64,000 bases of DNA from Nitzschia sp. DOCU1 (Eukaryota > Bacillariophyta > Bacillariophyceae > Bacillariales > Bacillariaceae). Location of the stretch: positions 1,550,001 through 1,614,000 of the forward strand of contig OX595989.1 in the NCBI GenBank assembly GCA_951394045.1, written 5' to 3'. Positions 9,485-19,658 of this stretch are shown here, piece by piece. The notes beneath the pieces are model-generated. The model did no database searches. It was not told the origin of the DNA and saw only the letters and a program-made list of their open reading frames with translations. How positions within the stretch are numbered: position 1 is the first letter of the stretch; each line of letters starts with the position of its first letter. A program made the translations under genes and the position numbers.

Positions 9485-11201
9485 ATGATGTCTTCCATCC
9501 TTCGCCGTTCAAAGGCTCCCTTGTTGCGTTCGTCGGGATATTCTTCTCGCTCGCTCGTCGCTAGGCCCAGCCGACCTTTTTCAAGCAAGAATGAAGAAAG
9601 TGAGGATGACAAGGCGATTAATCGTTTGGATCATCTCTCGACTGTGGAAAGCAACGATCTATACGGCATAGGTTGTAAGGTTACCGACCTTCATACTCTC
9701 ATTGCAAGGCTAGAAAAAGGCTCGATTAACCTTTTCCCGGGCTACCAGCGAGATTACGTATGGGAACCCAAACGGGCTTCGCGATTGATAGTTACCGTCT
9801 TGTGTCACCGGTTTATGCCTCCATTGGTCCTGCACGAAGTTGAAAAGGGGAAGTATGATATTGTTGACGGAAAGCAGCGCCTCACCAGTCTGGTTGGCTG
9901 GTACATGAATCGACAGGGAGCTGTTCTACCGGGAGATCAACACGTACGTAAAAAGATGGAGAGACATCTTCCTGATTTGAAGGTTCTGTGCAAGCTCGAA
10001 GATGACTATGAGCAATTGAACGGCCTTACCTTTGATGACCTGGACGAAGGTCGCAAGCTGGCGTATGAAAATTACCCCATCAGCTACATGGTCATTCCGT
10101 ATGATACCTCCAAAGACGATCTGTTTGAAGTTTACGGTAGGTTGATAGCGTAGGTTGGGTGTGACATTGTCCATGCATTCGAATCCTAACACCCACTGCT
10201 GACATTACCGAATTCCTGACATCCACTGCCGACTCAACTTAGGGGTAAGAAAGCTCATTCGTTCGTTGTGACTTCACCGCAATCTGTTGGTTTTCGCATT
10301 ACTGATCTATCTCTAGGACATCAACTCTGGTGGACAGGACTTAACTGATCAGCAGGTCCGTCGAGCCGTGTATCATGGCGAGATTATGTTGATGATTGAC
10401 CAACTTAGGGAGTCTTGCCTTGACTTTCAAGAGATCCGTCACCCGCAAGTGATTCGGGGCCCCGATAAGCCTTATGAGGTTTGCAAGAAAGATTCCGATG
10501 GAGAGCTTATTCTCAGAGCGCTGGCTTTTCGCCGGAACGGGCACGAATTCAAACCGCCCATGAAGAAGTTTTTGAATCAGTCACTGATGGACTGGAAGGC
10601 CAAAGAGAAATCTTCTGGTAGTAGAGCTGGCAAAATCGTTCAAGAGTTCAAACAAGAGTTTGAACTGGTCATGCGCATCGCCCGCGAGGTGTTTGGTCGT
10701 CAAGCGTTTTGGAAGAAGTCCACGCCACGCACAGGTAATATCTCTATTACGATGTGGGACGCCAAATACGCGGCCATTGCCGAGCTCTTGGATATCCATA
10801 AGGAAGCGGAGTTTATTCGGGTCAAGGATAAACTTGTCGAAGTCTTAACCTCAGAAATCAAAGCTGGAGAACTCGCTTTGGACGATGAGATGACAACCAG
10901 AATCAAGTTTATGAAGCGAAAAGACGTGCTCAAGCGCATCTTTGGCAAGGTTCTAGAAGCACAGGCACCCAGTCGCGATAACAAACGCTCATTTCCGAGA
11001 AACCTGAAGTGGGATCTGTATGAACAACAGGGGGGTTTGTGCGGCATTTGCAATCAGACAATGGATGAGGATCGTCTTGACGAGGAAGGCTACGCTCATA
11101 TTGACCATATTGTACCCCAAAGCCATGGAGGACGGACCGTCCGCGAAAATGGACAATTAACACATGGTGCTTGTAACCTATCCAAAGGAGCCAACGTTTA
11201 G
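9485..11201 (+). CDS. DUF262-HNH nuclease-like protein (GmrSD-type), probable mitochondrial presequence
   Basis: Exons 9485-10136 and 10317-11201; a possible 2-nt micro-exon at 10243-10244 is needed to keep phase with canonical GT-AG sites. Product 512 residues. N-terminus MMSSILRRSKAPLLRSSGYSSRS is basic and acid-free like a mitochondrial presequence. DUF262 motifs follow: FPGYQRDYVWEP, IVDGKQRLTSLVG (family DGQQR box) and DINSGGQDL. The C-terminus is an HNH nuclease: CGIC, HIDHIVPQSHGG, and CNLSKGANV. In bacteria this pairing (GmrS/GmrD, BrxU) forms type IV, NTP-dependent, modification-dependent restriction enzymes. The active-site residues appear intact. Introns and the leader argue for a resident nuclear gene, probably acquired long ago from bacteria; a function in organelle DNA or defence is speculation. 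Confidence 0.82.
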
Positions 11202-11797
11202 ACTTGAATGGAAATCCAGCAGATCTGCACTCGCTTTTGCTCGACGGCGGCTGCCAACCGGTGGTCGCTTCTACAGCGACGATGACTTACCAGTCCGGAT
11301 CAAAGAAGTTATCGTCTGTTACCTACGTCTTTCATTTAAATCACTACGTCGTATTTTGTTACCATCTATAAATCCAAAGTAACGAAAGGAAGTTGAATCA
11401 CGGCTCTAAATGACAATTAAGTGTATTGTTTCTCTTGCCGTAGGACAGAAGTCCACAAGCAGGTACTGCGTGTTTTTGTGACGAGCACGGCTCGATAAAT
11501 CATACTCCAGAACTATTCCTCCAAGAACCACTACACTGCAAACGAAGACTTGAATGATATCTCCGGTGTTCCCTGGTGTGTATGAATAGTCTGCTGACCG
11601 GAGCGATTGCACAGATGTTGCAATTCTGCGCCTAACAATCCAAACAATAATTTCTTTGTTGTCGTATGTCTTCGTCGATGTGATAGTCTCGAGTTGATGT
11701 GAGCTCCGAGGCAAGGCTCAACGCTGTCACAGGGCTCCTATTTTGTGTCATAGGTGTGAATCGTGTCTCATTCTATGCATCCTTCGATCTGCCGTTC
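11202..11797. other. Intergenic region downstream of the DUF262-HNH gene
   Basis: About 600 bp. A minus-strand frame at 11406-11714 (102 codons, one hydrophobic segment) is open but has no recognisable domain, and its start context is weak. I see nothing else supportable. Confidence 0.3.
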
Positions 11798-12241
11798 TCA
11801 ACTTAGGGCAATATTATTGTCGATTTCTTGAGCCATCATTGGATTGATGTCCCCATCGGCTATTCGCTCGTTATCTGAGATCATTAGAGTCGGAGCAACA
11901 TCCACAACGACTTCACCGTGACTTTTCTCTTCTGGATGTTGTTCTTGTGATGTCGAGAAACGCTGTAATCCACTCGAGACGGCGCCGCGAAGTCCCCTGG
12001 TCATGGAAATGCGGGGGCCCAAAATGGTGGAATGAAGGGAAATGGGAAGAACATTGGCACCCATATTACTGAGCACACTATCTACTCCCGTAGGTATTCG
12101 AAATAGCTCATGTTCTTGAATGTATCTGGAAATATCCGTATCCACATGAATGTCCTGCCGAACCAAAAAGTGAAAGATCAGTGACATTATGCAGAGAGTG
12201 AAGAAGGCTCCTCGAATTTCAGACAGAGTTGACCTGCACAT
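11798..12241 (-). CDS. Hypothetical small membrane protein, uncertain model
   Basis: 147 codons from an ATG at 12241. Seen: one hydrophobic segment near the N-terminus (GAFFTLCIMSLIFHFLV), then a polar region and an acidic tail. I do not recognise it. An alternative model splices out 12223-12153 or thereabouts (GTCAAC donor, CGGCAG acceptor before GACATTCATG) and joins an upstream frame that begins at 12443 or 12435; the upstream frame at 12435 also looks protein-like (QVGDCHFLCERMLLLDSDHR). The gene could therefore be two-exon and about 170-200 residues, or spurious. Confidence 0.3.
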   Translation of the reverse strand: MCRSTLSEIRGAFFTLCIMSLIFHFLVRQDIHVDTDISRYIQEHELFRIPTGVDSVLSNMGANVLPISLHSTILGPRISMTRGLRGAVSSGLQRFSTSQEQHPEEKSHGEVVVDVAPTLMISDNERIADGDINPMMAQEIDNNIALS

Positions 12242-12680
12242 TTTTCTCCTGTTCCTCCCTTGGTTGTCTCTTTAATGTGTTGTTGTTTCCACAGGCCTGC
12301 GATCTTTTCTGGTCGATGGTCGGAATCAAGAAGTAGCATTCGTTCACAAAGGAAGTGGCAATCGCCAACCTGTTGTGAGAAAAAATGAGCTGCAGCAGCC
12401 TGTATGTGGCTTGGACGCCCAGCGCGCAAATACATAGAGACAAGCCGTTGAATTCAATTTTTATTCAGTCACGAAGCTTTCGATATGTGGTTCCCCTCTT
12501 TGGAGCTCAATCGAGGGACAATTTGCCCCTCCCCCTTTGCCAATGACACATCCCTTCGGTTGAAGGAGGATATGCACAAAAACGATGAGTTATGACGATG
12601 GGGGTGTGTTGAGTATTGTGGCGATGGTGTCATCCTGCATGTGGACAGGGGGTCGCCTCTGAATCAACGAACAAACTCGA
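12242..12680. other. Intergenic region upstream of the first PolX gene
   Basis: About 440 bp. The left part may be coding on the minus strand (see the hypothetical gene before it). The right part, 12450-12680, has alternating pyrimidine-rich and GT-rich tracts but no clear element. Confidence 0.3.
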
Positions 12681-15135
12681 ATGGTTATAACAGCAAAAAA
12701 GCGCAAGAGAATAAGTCTCGAGGTGCTACGCGATGGCAAGAGCCTACAGCCATCGTCTTTGGACGACGGCGGAATTTCTGTAGAACTTGCCGTTGGTGGG
12801 GCTGATCATTCTTCAGAGGCGATCATTGGCCGACTCGACATTCTCCCAGTACAGCACAGATCTTGTGGCTGTAGCAGCGATAGCAATTCAGCAGGTAGTA
12901 CCAAAGGGAAATGTGATGCTTGTTCCGCTGTGAACCAATGGGCCACGACCCATCTCTCGCGACGTTTGTTACGATTTTCGTGTGACGAGAAAGAGGGACG
13001 ACTGTATGTAGAAGCGAGGGGACGTTATGCTTCTGTGAAACTCGGTTCCAAGCTTTTGACCAGTATTAATGCTGGTGACGATTGGGGTGAAAGGTCACTA
13101 GTAAAGGCAGGAGACGTGTTGAGCTTGGCACCGACGCAAGTGAAAGGAACGACTTTGGATTTAAGAGTGCTAGTGGACGAAGAAGTTACGGAAGCCGTGA
13201 ACTCTCCAGTAGAAAACCCCACGCCATCAACCGATGCTTCCAACCCTGAATCAGAAAAGGAGGAGCGTCAAATAGAAGAAGAGGCAGAAGCTGGTATGGA
13301 AATGCCCTCGCCGAACCAGGATAGGTCACGGTCGGATGCGAGTAACATCGTTGAAGCTACGATGGGTCCTTTCCACTCGGGAGGGCAGCTGAAGCGGAAA
13401 CCTGAAACTGTAGAACAGAAGAAAGAGAAGCCTTCCGTCTTTCTGGTCCCCCTCGGACAAGACCTATCGTCTCTGCGGCGCAAATTTCTGGCTAGTAAAG
13501 CAGAAAAGCTCGGCATGATAGTTGTTCAAAATGTCTTTGATGCAACCCATGTCGTGATCAGTCAACAGGTTTCGACTCTGGATGAAGTAAGTCAGGGTTT
13601 GAATGTACCAGAGAAATGCCTTCGTAGCTACATTGAGCAGAACGATATCCCCTGCGTTTTGCCGCAGTGGATAGCTGCAGCGCAAGGTGAAGCAATCGTT
13701 CAGCCTGGACTATTGGAAAGATGGTACGGTGACATTTCAAAGAAACCAAGAGGGGAGAGCAGAAAAGTGAATGGGAACCACAAACATGTTTCCTTCCCTC
13801 GCAACAATGAGCTTGCCGAAGTGTTTCGGGAGCTTTCAAACCTTCACCAGTCCTGTCCACTCCTTGAAATGGATCAATGGAAAGCCTATATGTTCCGTAT
13901 TATAGCTGGTCGACTCACATATCTTGACTTTGAGATTACAAACGATCCTGACACGCTAAGTCGGCTTCGACGAATCTCAGGGATCGGAAGTAATTCCGTT
14001 GACAAGATTCAAGAGTTTTTGGAAACCGGTAGAATAGCTCGTTTTGAAGAGTTCAACTCGGATCCTCAACGTGTATCAATGAGAAATATGATGGGAATAT
14101 GGGGAGTGGGGCAAAAAACTGTACGTTTCAGTGCTCATACTATTATTTGGACTTGTTCTGTTTCGGATGTGACCTCATCCTTGTGTTACAGGCCCTCGAT
14201 CTCATTTTCAAAGGGTTCCGCAATATTTCAGATGTCCGGTTGGCCATTCGAGAAGGACGCCACTTCCTTGACCGAAATCAACTTGTCGGAGTCGACTGTT
14301 ATGAAGATATTTTGGAAGAGATGACACGGGAGGAGGTCAAGAAGATTGGCAGTATAGTGGAGGAGATTGTGCACGAATTGTTCCCTGATGCCCAAGTTAG
14401 AATCATGGGTAGCTACCGCCGCCAAAAACCATCTTGTGGCGACATTGACATCCACATTACTCATCCATCTTTTGTAAAGAAGAATCCACCCCAATGCTTG
14501 AGCAAGATCGTCGACTTGCTTTGGGAAAGAGAATGGCTTGTCTATCATTTGACCTTCCTTGCAGGCATGCAAACTGGATCGAGCGTCGCGGACTACATGA
14601 AATCAAGTAGACATATTCCTGGTGAGGCTTGGGAATGTAGTAAACCCGTTGGTTACTTGGCCAACAAAGGGCACAGTGGTTCTTCTTATATGGGAGTAAT
14701 AAAGAGCCCCGTCGTGGCTGGCAAGCGACGCCGTATTGATATCAAGTTCTACCCTTGGAGAGAACGTATATTTGCCGCCCTTTATTTCACCGGAAACGGA
14801 TACTTCAACAGATCCATGAGGCTTTGGGCGTCAAGAAAGTTCAGGTATGCTCTGCGATCGAGACGTAAAATCGTTCGAACTCCATCTAAGCTTTCATCTC
14901 ACATTACCTGTGCAGGTATACTCTGAACGATCGCGGCCTTTACTATGCGGGGACCCAAGACCGAGTTATGGAAGCATCCGAGGAGAGTGAAGTTTTTGAG
15001 AAACTTAATCTAGTGTACAAAGAACCGCACGAGCGAGACAGCTTCGACGCAGTTGTGAGCAAAGAAGGCCCGGTCGACATAGCATGTTCGCAATCTGAGT
15101 TCCAAGAAGACAAAAACTACACTTGGGTTAATTGA
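12681..15135 (+). CDS. Family X DNA polymerase with BRCT and FHA-like N-terminus (copy A)
   Basis: Three exons: 12681-14120, 14192-14844, 14916-15135; product 770 residues. Residues 46-165 look like a PNKP/APLF-type FHA fold (IIGR, LSRRLLRFS, GDVLSLAP) interrupted by CGC...CDAC (C62, C64, C78, C81). After an acidic linker, 251-350 is a BRCT domain with its tryptophan in LPQW. The polymerase core follows: helix-hairpin-helix ISGIGSNSVDKI (432-443) and GIWGVGQKTALDL (472-484), GSYRR (553-557), catalytic Asp 564 and 566 in GDIDIHIT and 663 in RRIDIKFYP, then YFTGNGYFNRSMR and RYTLNDRG. Pol lambda/mu relatives fill gaps in base excision and end joining. All three metal-binding Asp are present, so it should be active. 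The paralogue at 19659-21825 shares the first intron position. Confidence 0.93.
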
Positions 15136-15272
15136 GTTCGCTACTGAGCTGCACATAGCCTTGTTAATAGTTACAATCAGCTCGACCCGGATATGAGCAC
15201 ATTAATCGATCGTTTATTGCTGCCTTGCTTTGAAGCTAAATAGTCCGCCACCCACTAGGCAAGTGTGTTAGC

Positions 15273-16110
15273 TTAGAGGGATGGGAAGATGGATTCAGCG
15301 AACGGAGCCATCGGTTCGCCAGCGTAGGCAGGAATAATTCCCTTGAGGGCAGGGACGGATCCCTCCATCTTTCCTTCCGAGAGGAAACCGAGGATACCAA
15401 TCATAGCAAGGCGTCCGTTGTTGATCTCCTTTACCAAACCAGCTTCCTTGTCCGCCGCTGATCGGTTCTTGTGCCATCCAAAAGGATCATACAAGTTCAA
15501 GGCTCCTCCTGGAATGTATCGGGAGTCGAAGGCGGGGAATTCACCTGGCTTTCCTCCCTTCATGTAGTGCTTCTCGCTCATGATTTCACGCCACTGCAAC
15601 GGAGAAACACAGGATTAGTCGACCAAAACACCCACGATGACACTGCCAGCACCCAGGTGTACGTACAACTTCGAGGAATCCGATGAAAGCAAAGATTTGG
15701 TACTTTGCGCTCTCAGAGATGGAGTCCCAGGCCTCGGGGGCATTGGTCACTGAGGGGAAAGGCGTTCCATCCAATTGCATTGCCCAGGGGAAGTGGATTC
15801 CGTTGGCATGGACGATGTAGCCCACGAACGCAAACATGGCGATACGTCCGTGTTTGATCTCAGACTCTCGCAAAAATCCAATAGTTTCCTCAGGAGTGGT
15901 ATCCCAGAAGCTCTGGGATGCGAGGCCAAGGGGATCGAAATACCCAAGAATAGGGTTGCATTTCTTCGCCAAAACAGCCAAGTCGTCGGAAGTTTCCATA
16001 GACATGGACGCCTTGGTTGCCGTACGTTGGCTCACCGTAGCTCCATTGAAGCTGGACGGGGTGAATGCAGCGGCGGAGCCGGCCAAGAGGGATGCAAGAA
16101 GGAACTTCAT
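15273..16110 (-). CDS. Fucoxanthin-chlorophyll a/c light-harvesting protein
   Basis: Two exons on the minus strand, 16110-15667 and 15593-15273, phase 0, 73-nt intron; product 254 residues. The leader MKFLLASLLAGSAAAFTPSS is a diatom bipartite plastid signal with F at the cleavage site. Three membrane helices are visible. Helix 1 has ESEIKHGRIAMFAFVGY and helix 3 has KEINNGRLAMIGILGFLSE, the two chlorophyll-ligating ExxHxR / ExxNxR motifs; helix 2 lies around KYQIFAFIGFLEVW. The long loop between helix 2 and helix 3 and the C-terminal extension resemble red-lineage Lhcr/Lhcq-like forms more than the common Lhcf type, but I cannot assign the subfamily. It harvests light for the photosystems in the thylakoid membrane. 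Confidence 0.93.
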
Positions 16111-16647
16111 TGTCACACACTTTTATTACGAAATGTCGAAGTTTGTCTGCTTCAACCAGGGGGGGGGAACTCGCTCGTTTGCAAAACTGGCATGAGTGAA
16201 GATACTTTGTTCGCAAACGCAAAGATCGGACTTCAACGATCGATCCATCCGACGCGTATCACTGACTCCAAAAAGGGCCTAAAAGAGGTATTTTCATATA
16301 AACATATACAGTTTTGTATATTGTTTGTTCTGCTGCCATACACATGTAGACACCGGGAGTGGATGCGTGACTGGGATGCGCTCAGAGCCAGGCTACAGGT
16401 TCAATAAAAGCACATGAATTTCCATCCTTGATGATGCGGCGCCTTTACCCATCACTCTATCCTTGCTAAGAATTTCTAATAAAATGTCGTGGAGGTGAAG
16501 GTTGCTGCTGAACTCTAATCAACACCTCCTCGGTGGACGGTCGGTGTCACGATGATAACAGCGCTTCAACGACACATTACTCAAGTACGAAACAGGATTG
16601 TAATTCTTCCAGAAATAAATTCCCCTACCTTAAGAACAAGGCTGTTG
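16111..16647. promoter_or_regulatory. Intergenic region upstream of the light-harvesting gene
   Basis: About 540 bp between the light-harvesting start codon and the kinase stop codon. A run of eight or nine G (about 16160-16168) lies about 50 bp from the start codon. The half near the kinase holds its 3' end. No element can be named with confidence. Confidence 0.4.
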
Positions 16648-18537
16648 CTAACAGAGTGCCACCGACGAACCAATTGCACTCCGTTCCTCGTATCGATTTG
16701 CACTGGGAGCACCTGAGAATGAACCACCAAGTGAATGCTGAGTTCGATCTTCTCTACCCTCGTCGCTATTGAGGATGTCTTCTAACCAAGGGTGAAGGAG
16801 GGCTTCCGATGCCATTATTCGTTTTGTAGCATCAATGGAGAGGCAGCGATGAATCAAATCCAGCAGTTTTCCATGGTTTGGATAGAAGTCTGGAGCGATT
16901 TCTTCCAAGCACAACTCGAGACCGCGACGAAAGGCATCCGGATCCTTCTCAATCTGCTCATAGCTTTCAATCCAATCTTGTGTGAATCCCAATGTTACCT
17001 CCAGGAGAATACATCCAAGCGACCACATATCAGCTCGTCTCCCTTCGAACATGTTTTCGAGAATCATTTCAGGAGCAAAAAAGCCGGGGGTACCGCATGC
17101 GTACCCCTTTCTGATAACTTCCTTACTTTCTTCTGGAGATTTTGCCATGCTTACGAGTCCAAAATCGCAAATTCGAATGTCATAGTGCGAAATGTTGTTC
17201 ACGTCGACATCGTACGCAAGCAAAATATTCTCAGGCTTGAGATCCAGATGACATACTCCGTGAGAGTGAAGGTGATAAAGGGGTTTCAGTATGCCAAAAA
17301 TGACTTGCTGAGCACCATACTCAGAAAGCCCAACATGATTGTGAAATTTGTGTAAGTCCATGGAGCACAACTCCGTTACAAGGTATAGATGCTCGGGCGC
17401 GTGGATGACCTCGTGAAGATGCACAATGTTCGGGTGCGAGTACGTTTTCAAGACGTGGACTTCCATACCAACCTGTTGCAGATCTTTAAAGCGCGTGATT
17501 CTATTCTTGTCGAGAACTTTCACTGCAAACTTGCCACCTGTTGCGATATTGGTCGTCACTGCAACTCTTCCGTAGTGACCTTCACCAAGTTCAGTTCCAA
17601 GCTCGTAATCAGCAACTCGACTCGCCGACTCATAAATACTCGAGACGCATGGCCCAATATCTTGCAGTATTGGCAAAGCGCATGTCATGTGCTGGAACAT
17701 CATCACTTTCATTTTCTCTCTGCACTTTTGGTTCTCCTTTCGCAGTGTTTCGACTTGAAGTTGAAACATTTGTCCTTTGATTTGTTCTTCTGCCAGACGC
17801 CGTCTGAACTCCGCAACTTGTTTCTGAAGGTCAAGAATCGCTCCTTGGTGACCGTTATCAAAATCAGCCTTTTGATCCACTTGCATGTTTTCCACCTGAT
17901 CTTCCAAATCGCCTATTTTCATCTTCAGGACGTGGTTTTCTTCGCGCTCGCTGTCCAGGACTTTTTGCGTCAGTCTCAGTTCAAGTTTGAGACGTTGGTT
18001 TTCTTTCTGAAGCTGATCACTTATATCATTTTCTTTGGGGCTCACAATCATACTGAAGTCGGCGTCGACTCGCTCGGGATCATTCACCACCATTCCTTCC
18101 ATCTCTTTTGCAATATCACTGAACGGTGTTTCCTTAGTTGACCCTTTTGCAGGTCGCTTTTTCCTTCGGACGCCATAATTTGCATCTTCCCCTTCTTTGC
18201 CATCTTGATCATTTCTCCAATATTCAACTGGTTTGCTCCTTTGTCCAAATTTGGGCATGATGCCACCAAGACCAGTGGAGCGAAAGAAAGGAGGTTGGTA
18301 GGTTGGAACCGAGGACGACACCATCACATCTGACTTTTCATACGGTTTGTAGGGTTGAATCAATGAAGCCTTATCAGACGTAACATATGAATCGTCATAT
18401 GAATCATCATCCGTCAAAGATTGTTCGTAGGCCTTTCTCGCTAGATATCGCCCACTACATCGATTTGGCATTTTCTGCGTCCTCAGGTTGTCGTCGTCGC
18501 CATCCATCGGGCCATTGCGAAAGTTTAGACACTGCAT
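16648..18537 (-). CDS. Serine/threonine protein kinase with N-terminal coiled coil
   Basis: 629 residues, single exon; the ATG at 18537 is the first in frame. The N-terminal half is polar and disordered, then a coiled coil (about 172-280, for example LKLELRLTQKVLDSEREEN). The kinase domain spans roughly 311-600: glycine loop GEGHYGRV, lysine in FAVKVLDK, catalytic loop HLDLKPEN, DFG in ICDFGLVS, APE in FFAPEMI, and DMWSLGCILLE. The catalytic loop has Leu in place of the Arg of HRD, so this is a non-RD kinase that should not need activation-loop phosphorylation. The fold is closest to CAMK-type kinases, but no calmodulin-binding or other regulatory domain is evident. Substrate unknown. Confidence 0.9.
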   Translation of the reverse strand: MQCLNFRNGPMDGDDDNLRTQKMPNRCSGRYLARKAYEQSLTDDDSYDDSYVTSDKASLIQPYKPYEKSDVMVSSSVPTYQPPFFRSTGLGGIMPKFGQRSKPVEYWRNDQDGKEGEDANYGVRRKKRPAKGSTKETPFSDIAKEMEGMVVNDPERVDADFSMIVSPKENDISDQLQKENQRLKLELRLTQKVLDSEREENHVLKMKIGDLEDQVENMQVDQKADFDNGHQGAILDLQKQVAEFRRRLAEEQIKGQMFQLQVETLRKENQKCREKMKVMMFQHMTCALPILQDIGPCVSSIYESASRVADYELGTELGEGHYGRVAVTTNIATGGKFAVKVLDKNRITRFKDLQQVGMEVHVLKTYSHPNIVHLHEVIHAPEHLYLVTELCSMDLHKFHNHVGLSEYGAQQVIFGILKPLYHLHSHGVCHLDLKPENILLAYDVDVNNISHYDIRICDFGLVSMAKSPEESKEVIRKGYACGTPGFFAPEMILENMFEGRRADMWSLGCILLEVTLGFTQDWIESYEQIEKDPDAFRRGLELCLEEIAPDFYPNHGKLLDLIHRCLSIDATKRIMASEALLHPWLEDILNSDEGREDRTQHSLGGSFSGAPSANRYEERSAIGSSVALC

Positions 18538-18962
18538 GGTAGAAATTGATCCAACCGCCAAGGCACTAAGCACCCACTTTCAAAAGAACGATCTTTAGAA
18601 AGGGTTGCTGAACCTTCTAAACGATGAAGAGCCCGAAAATCGAGTTTGTTGGCAGTTTGGCACCAAGTTTTCACTTCGTTTTTTGGCGCACCAAAATGTG
18701 AGAGCAGCTTGCGTTGGGTCGTCCGATTTTATGTGTGGTGCGTGACACGACAGATTATTGCCCCAACGTATGTGCGTCGGTTTGGCCGGCGCGTTTGCGC
18801 GCGCCGTATTCCGCACGATGTCCTTGGCGGGAGATTCTCGCAGCGAGAGAGGTCACACCATCCCCATCCTTTGTCGCTCCTCATTCATTCGCAACAAAGT
18901 GGGGTCCGAAGGTCATAGCTTCCTTGTACTTGCATGTCGAAAGACGGACTTGCTCGTTGGCA
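18538..18962. promoter_or_regulatory. Divergent intergenic region, kinase / deaminase
   Basis: About 425 bp between divergent starts. It contains a GC-rich inverted repeat (GGCGCGTTTGCGCGCGCC, about 18788-18805). The deaminase frame is open through much of it, so a longer N-terminus cannot be excluded. Confidence 0.35.
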
Positions 18963-19643
18963 ATGTACCCAAGACGTCGAGTCTTGCCAGTCTTGTTGAT
19001 ATGTTTGATATTGCTCTCAATCGGAACAGCATTGATACCTTGGACGAGGCAGAGCAGGAGTCGCACGTCTCCATTTGTCGACCTCGTCGACGCTGCCAAT
19101 GAGACGGCGGTGAATCAGCATTTTATGAAAATGGCACTTGCTCAAGCTCGCAAGGCCGAGCTGCGGGGCGAGGTCCCTATCGGTGCAATTGTGGTTCAGA
19201 AGAACAACCAGGGCATTCCAGTCGTAATATCAGAAGCGCACAACCTCGTTGAAACGCAAAACGACGCATCTTCTCATGCCGAACTACTGGCACTACGGCA
19301 AGCGGCCAAGAAGATCAAGAATTGGCGACTTATCAATGCAACACTGTATACTACGCTTGAACCTTGCGCGATGTGTCTCTCTGCCGCACAGGCATTTCGA
19401 GTCTCGTCCATTGTTTACGGGGCACCGGATATTCGACTCGGGGCAATCGAAACATATGTTCGGCTACTAGACATTCGACATCCTTTGCACAATATTGATA
19501 ACGTGACACCTAGAATTTTGGAGGAAGAAAGTGCATCCATGATGCGATCCTTTTTCCGGCAAAGAAGACAAAAAGATGCTACGTCAATGACGCGTTCAGC
19601 TCGTTGGAAACGAGGATTTCAAAGGATTCTTGGGCGAAAATGA
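18963..19643 (+). CDS. TadA/CDA-family nucleoside deaminase, probable tRNA adenosine deaminase
   Basis: 226 residues. From the ATG at 18963 a basic start (MYPRRR) is followed by a hydrophobic segment (VLPVLLICLILLSIGTALI), a signal peptide or anchor. The deaminase domain has the zinc site HAELLAL (His and catalytic Glu) and EPCAMCLSAAQ (two Cys), plus GEVPIGAIVV and IVYGAPD, typical of bacterial TadA and plant plastid TADA rather than cytidine deaminase. Such enzymes make inosine at position 34 of tRNA-Arg(ACG). The leader suggests import into the plastid or another secretory-route compartment; no phenylalanine cleavage motif is clear. The open frame extends to 18714, so the start is the least certain part. 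Confidence 0.85.
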   Translation: MYPRRRVLPVLLICLILLSIGTALIPWTRQSRSRTSPFVDLVDAANETAVNQHFMKMALAQARKAELRGEVPIGAIVVQKNNQGIPVVISEAHNLVETQNDASSHAELLALRQAAKKIKNWRLINATLYTTLEPCAMCLSAAQAFRVSSIVYGAPDIRLGAIETYVRLLDIRHPLHNIDNVTPRILEEESASMMRSFFRQRRQKDATSMTRSARWKRGFQRILGRK

Positions 19644-19658
19644 TTGCTTTCTGAAATG

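Noticed and set aside
9485..11201. The DUF262-HNH gene as bacterial contamination of the assembly
   Set aside because: The gene has interrupted coding sequence with GT/AG-like signals, a eukaryotic presequence and the same base composition as its neighbours.
13268..13860. Three minus-strand frames within PolX copy A
   Set aside because: Shadows of the BRCT region; PolX motifs continue in the plus strand through the same span.
16140..16180. A G-run near the light-harvesting start as a G-quadruplex
   Set aside because: It is one run only; four spaced G-tracts are not present.
17389..18141. A 250-codon plus-strand frame
   Set aside because: Opposite strand of the kinase and its coiled coil; the kinase motifs prove the minus-strand reading.
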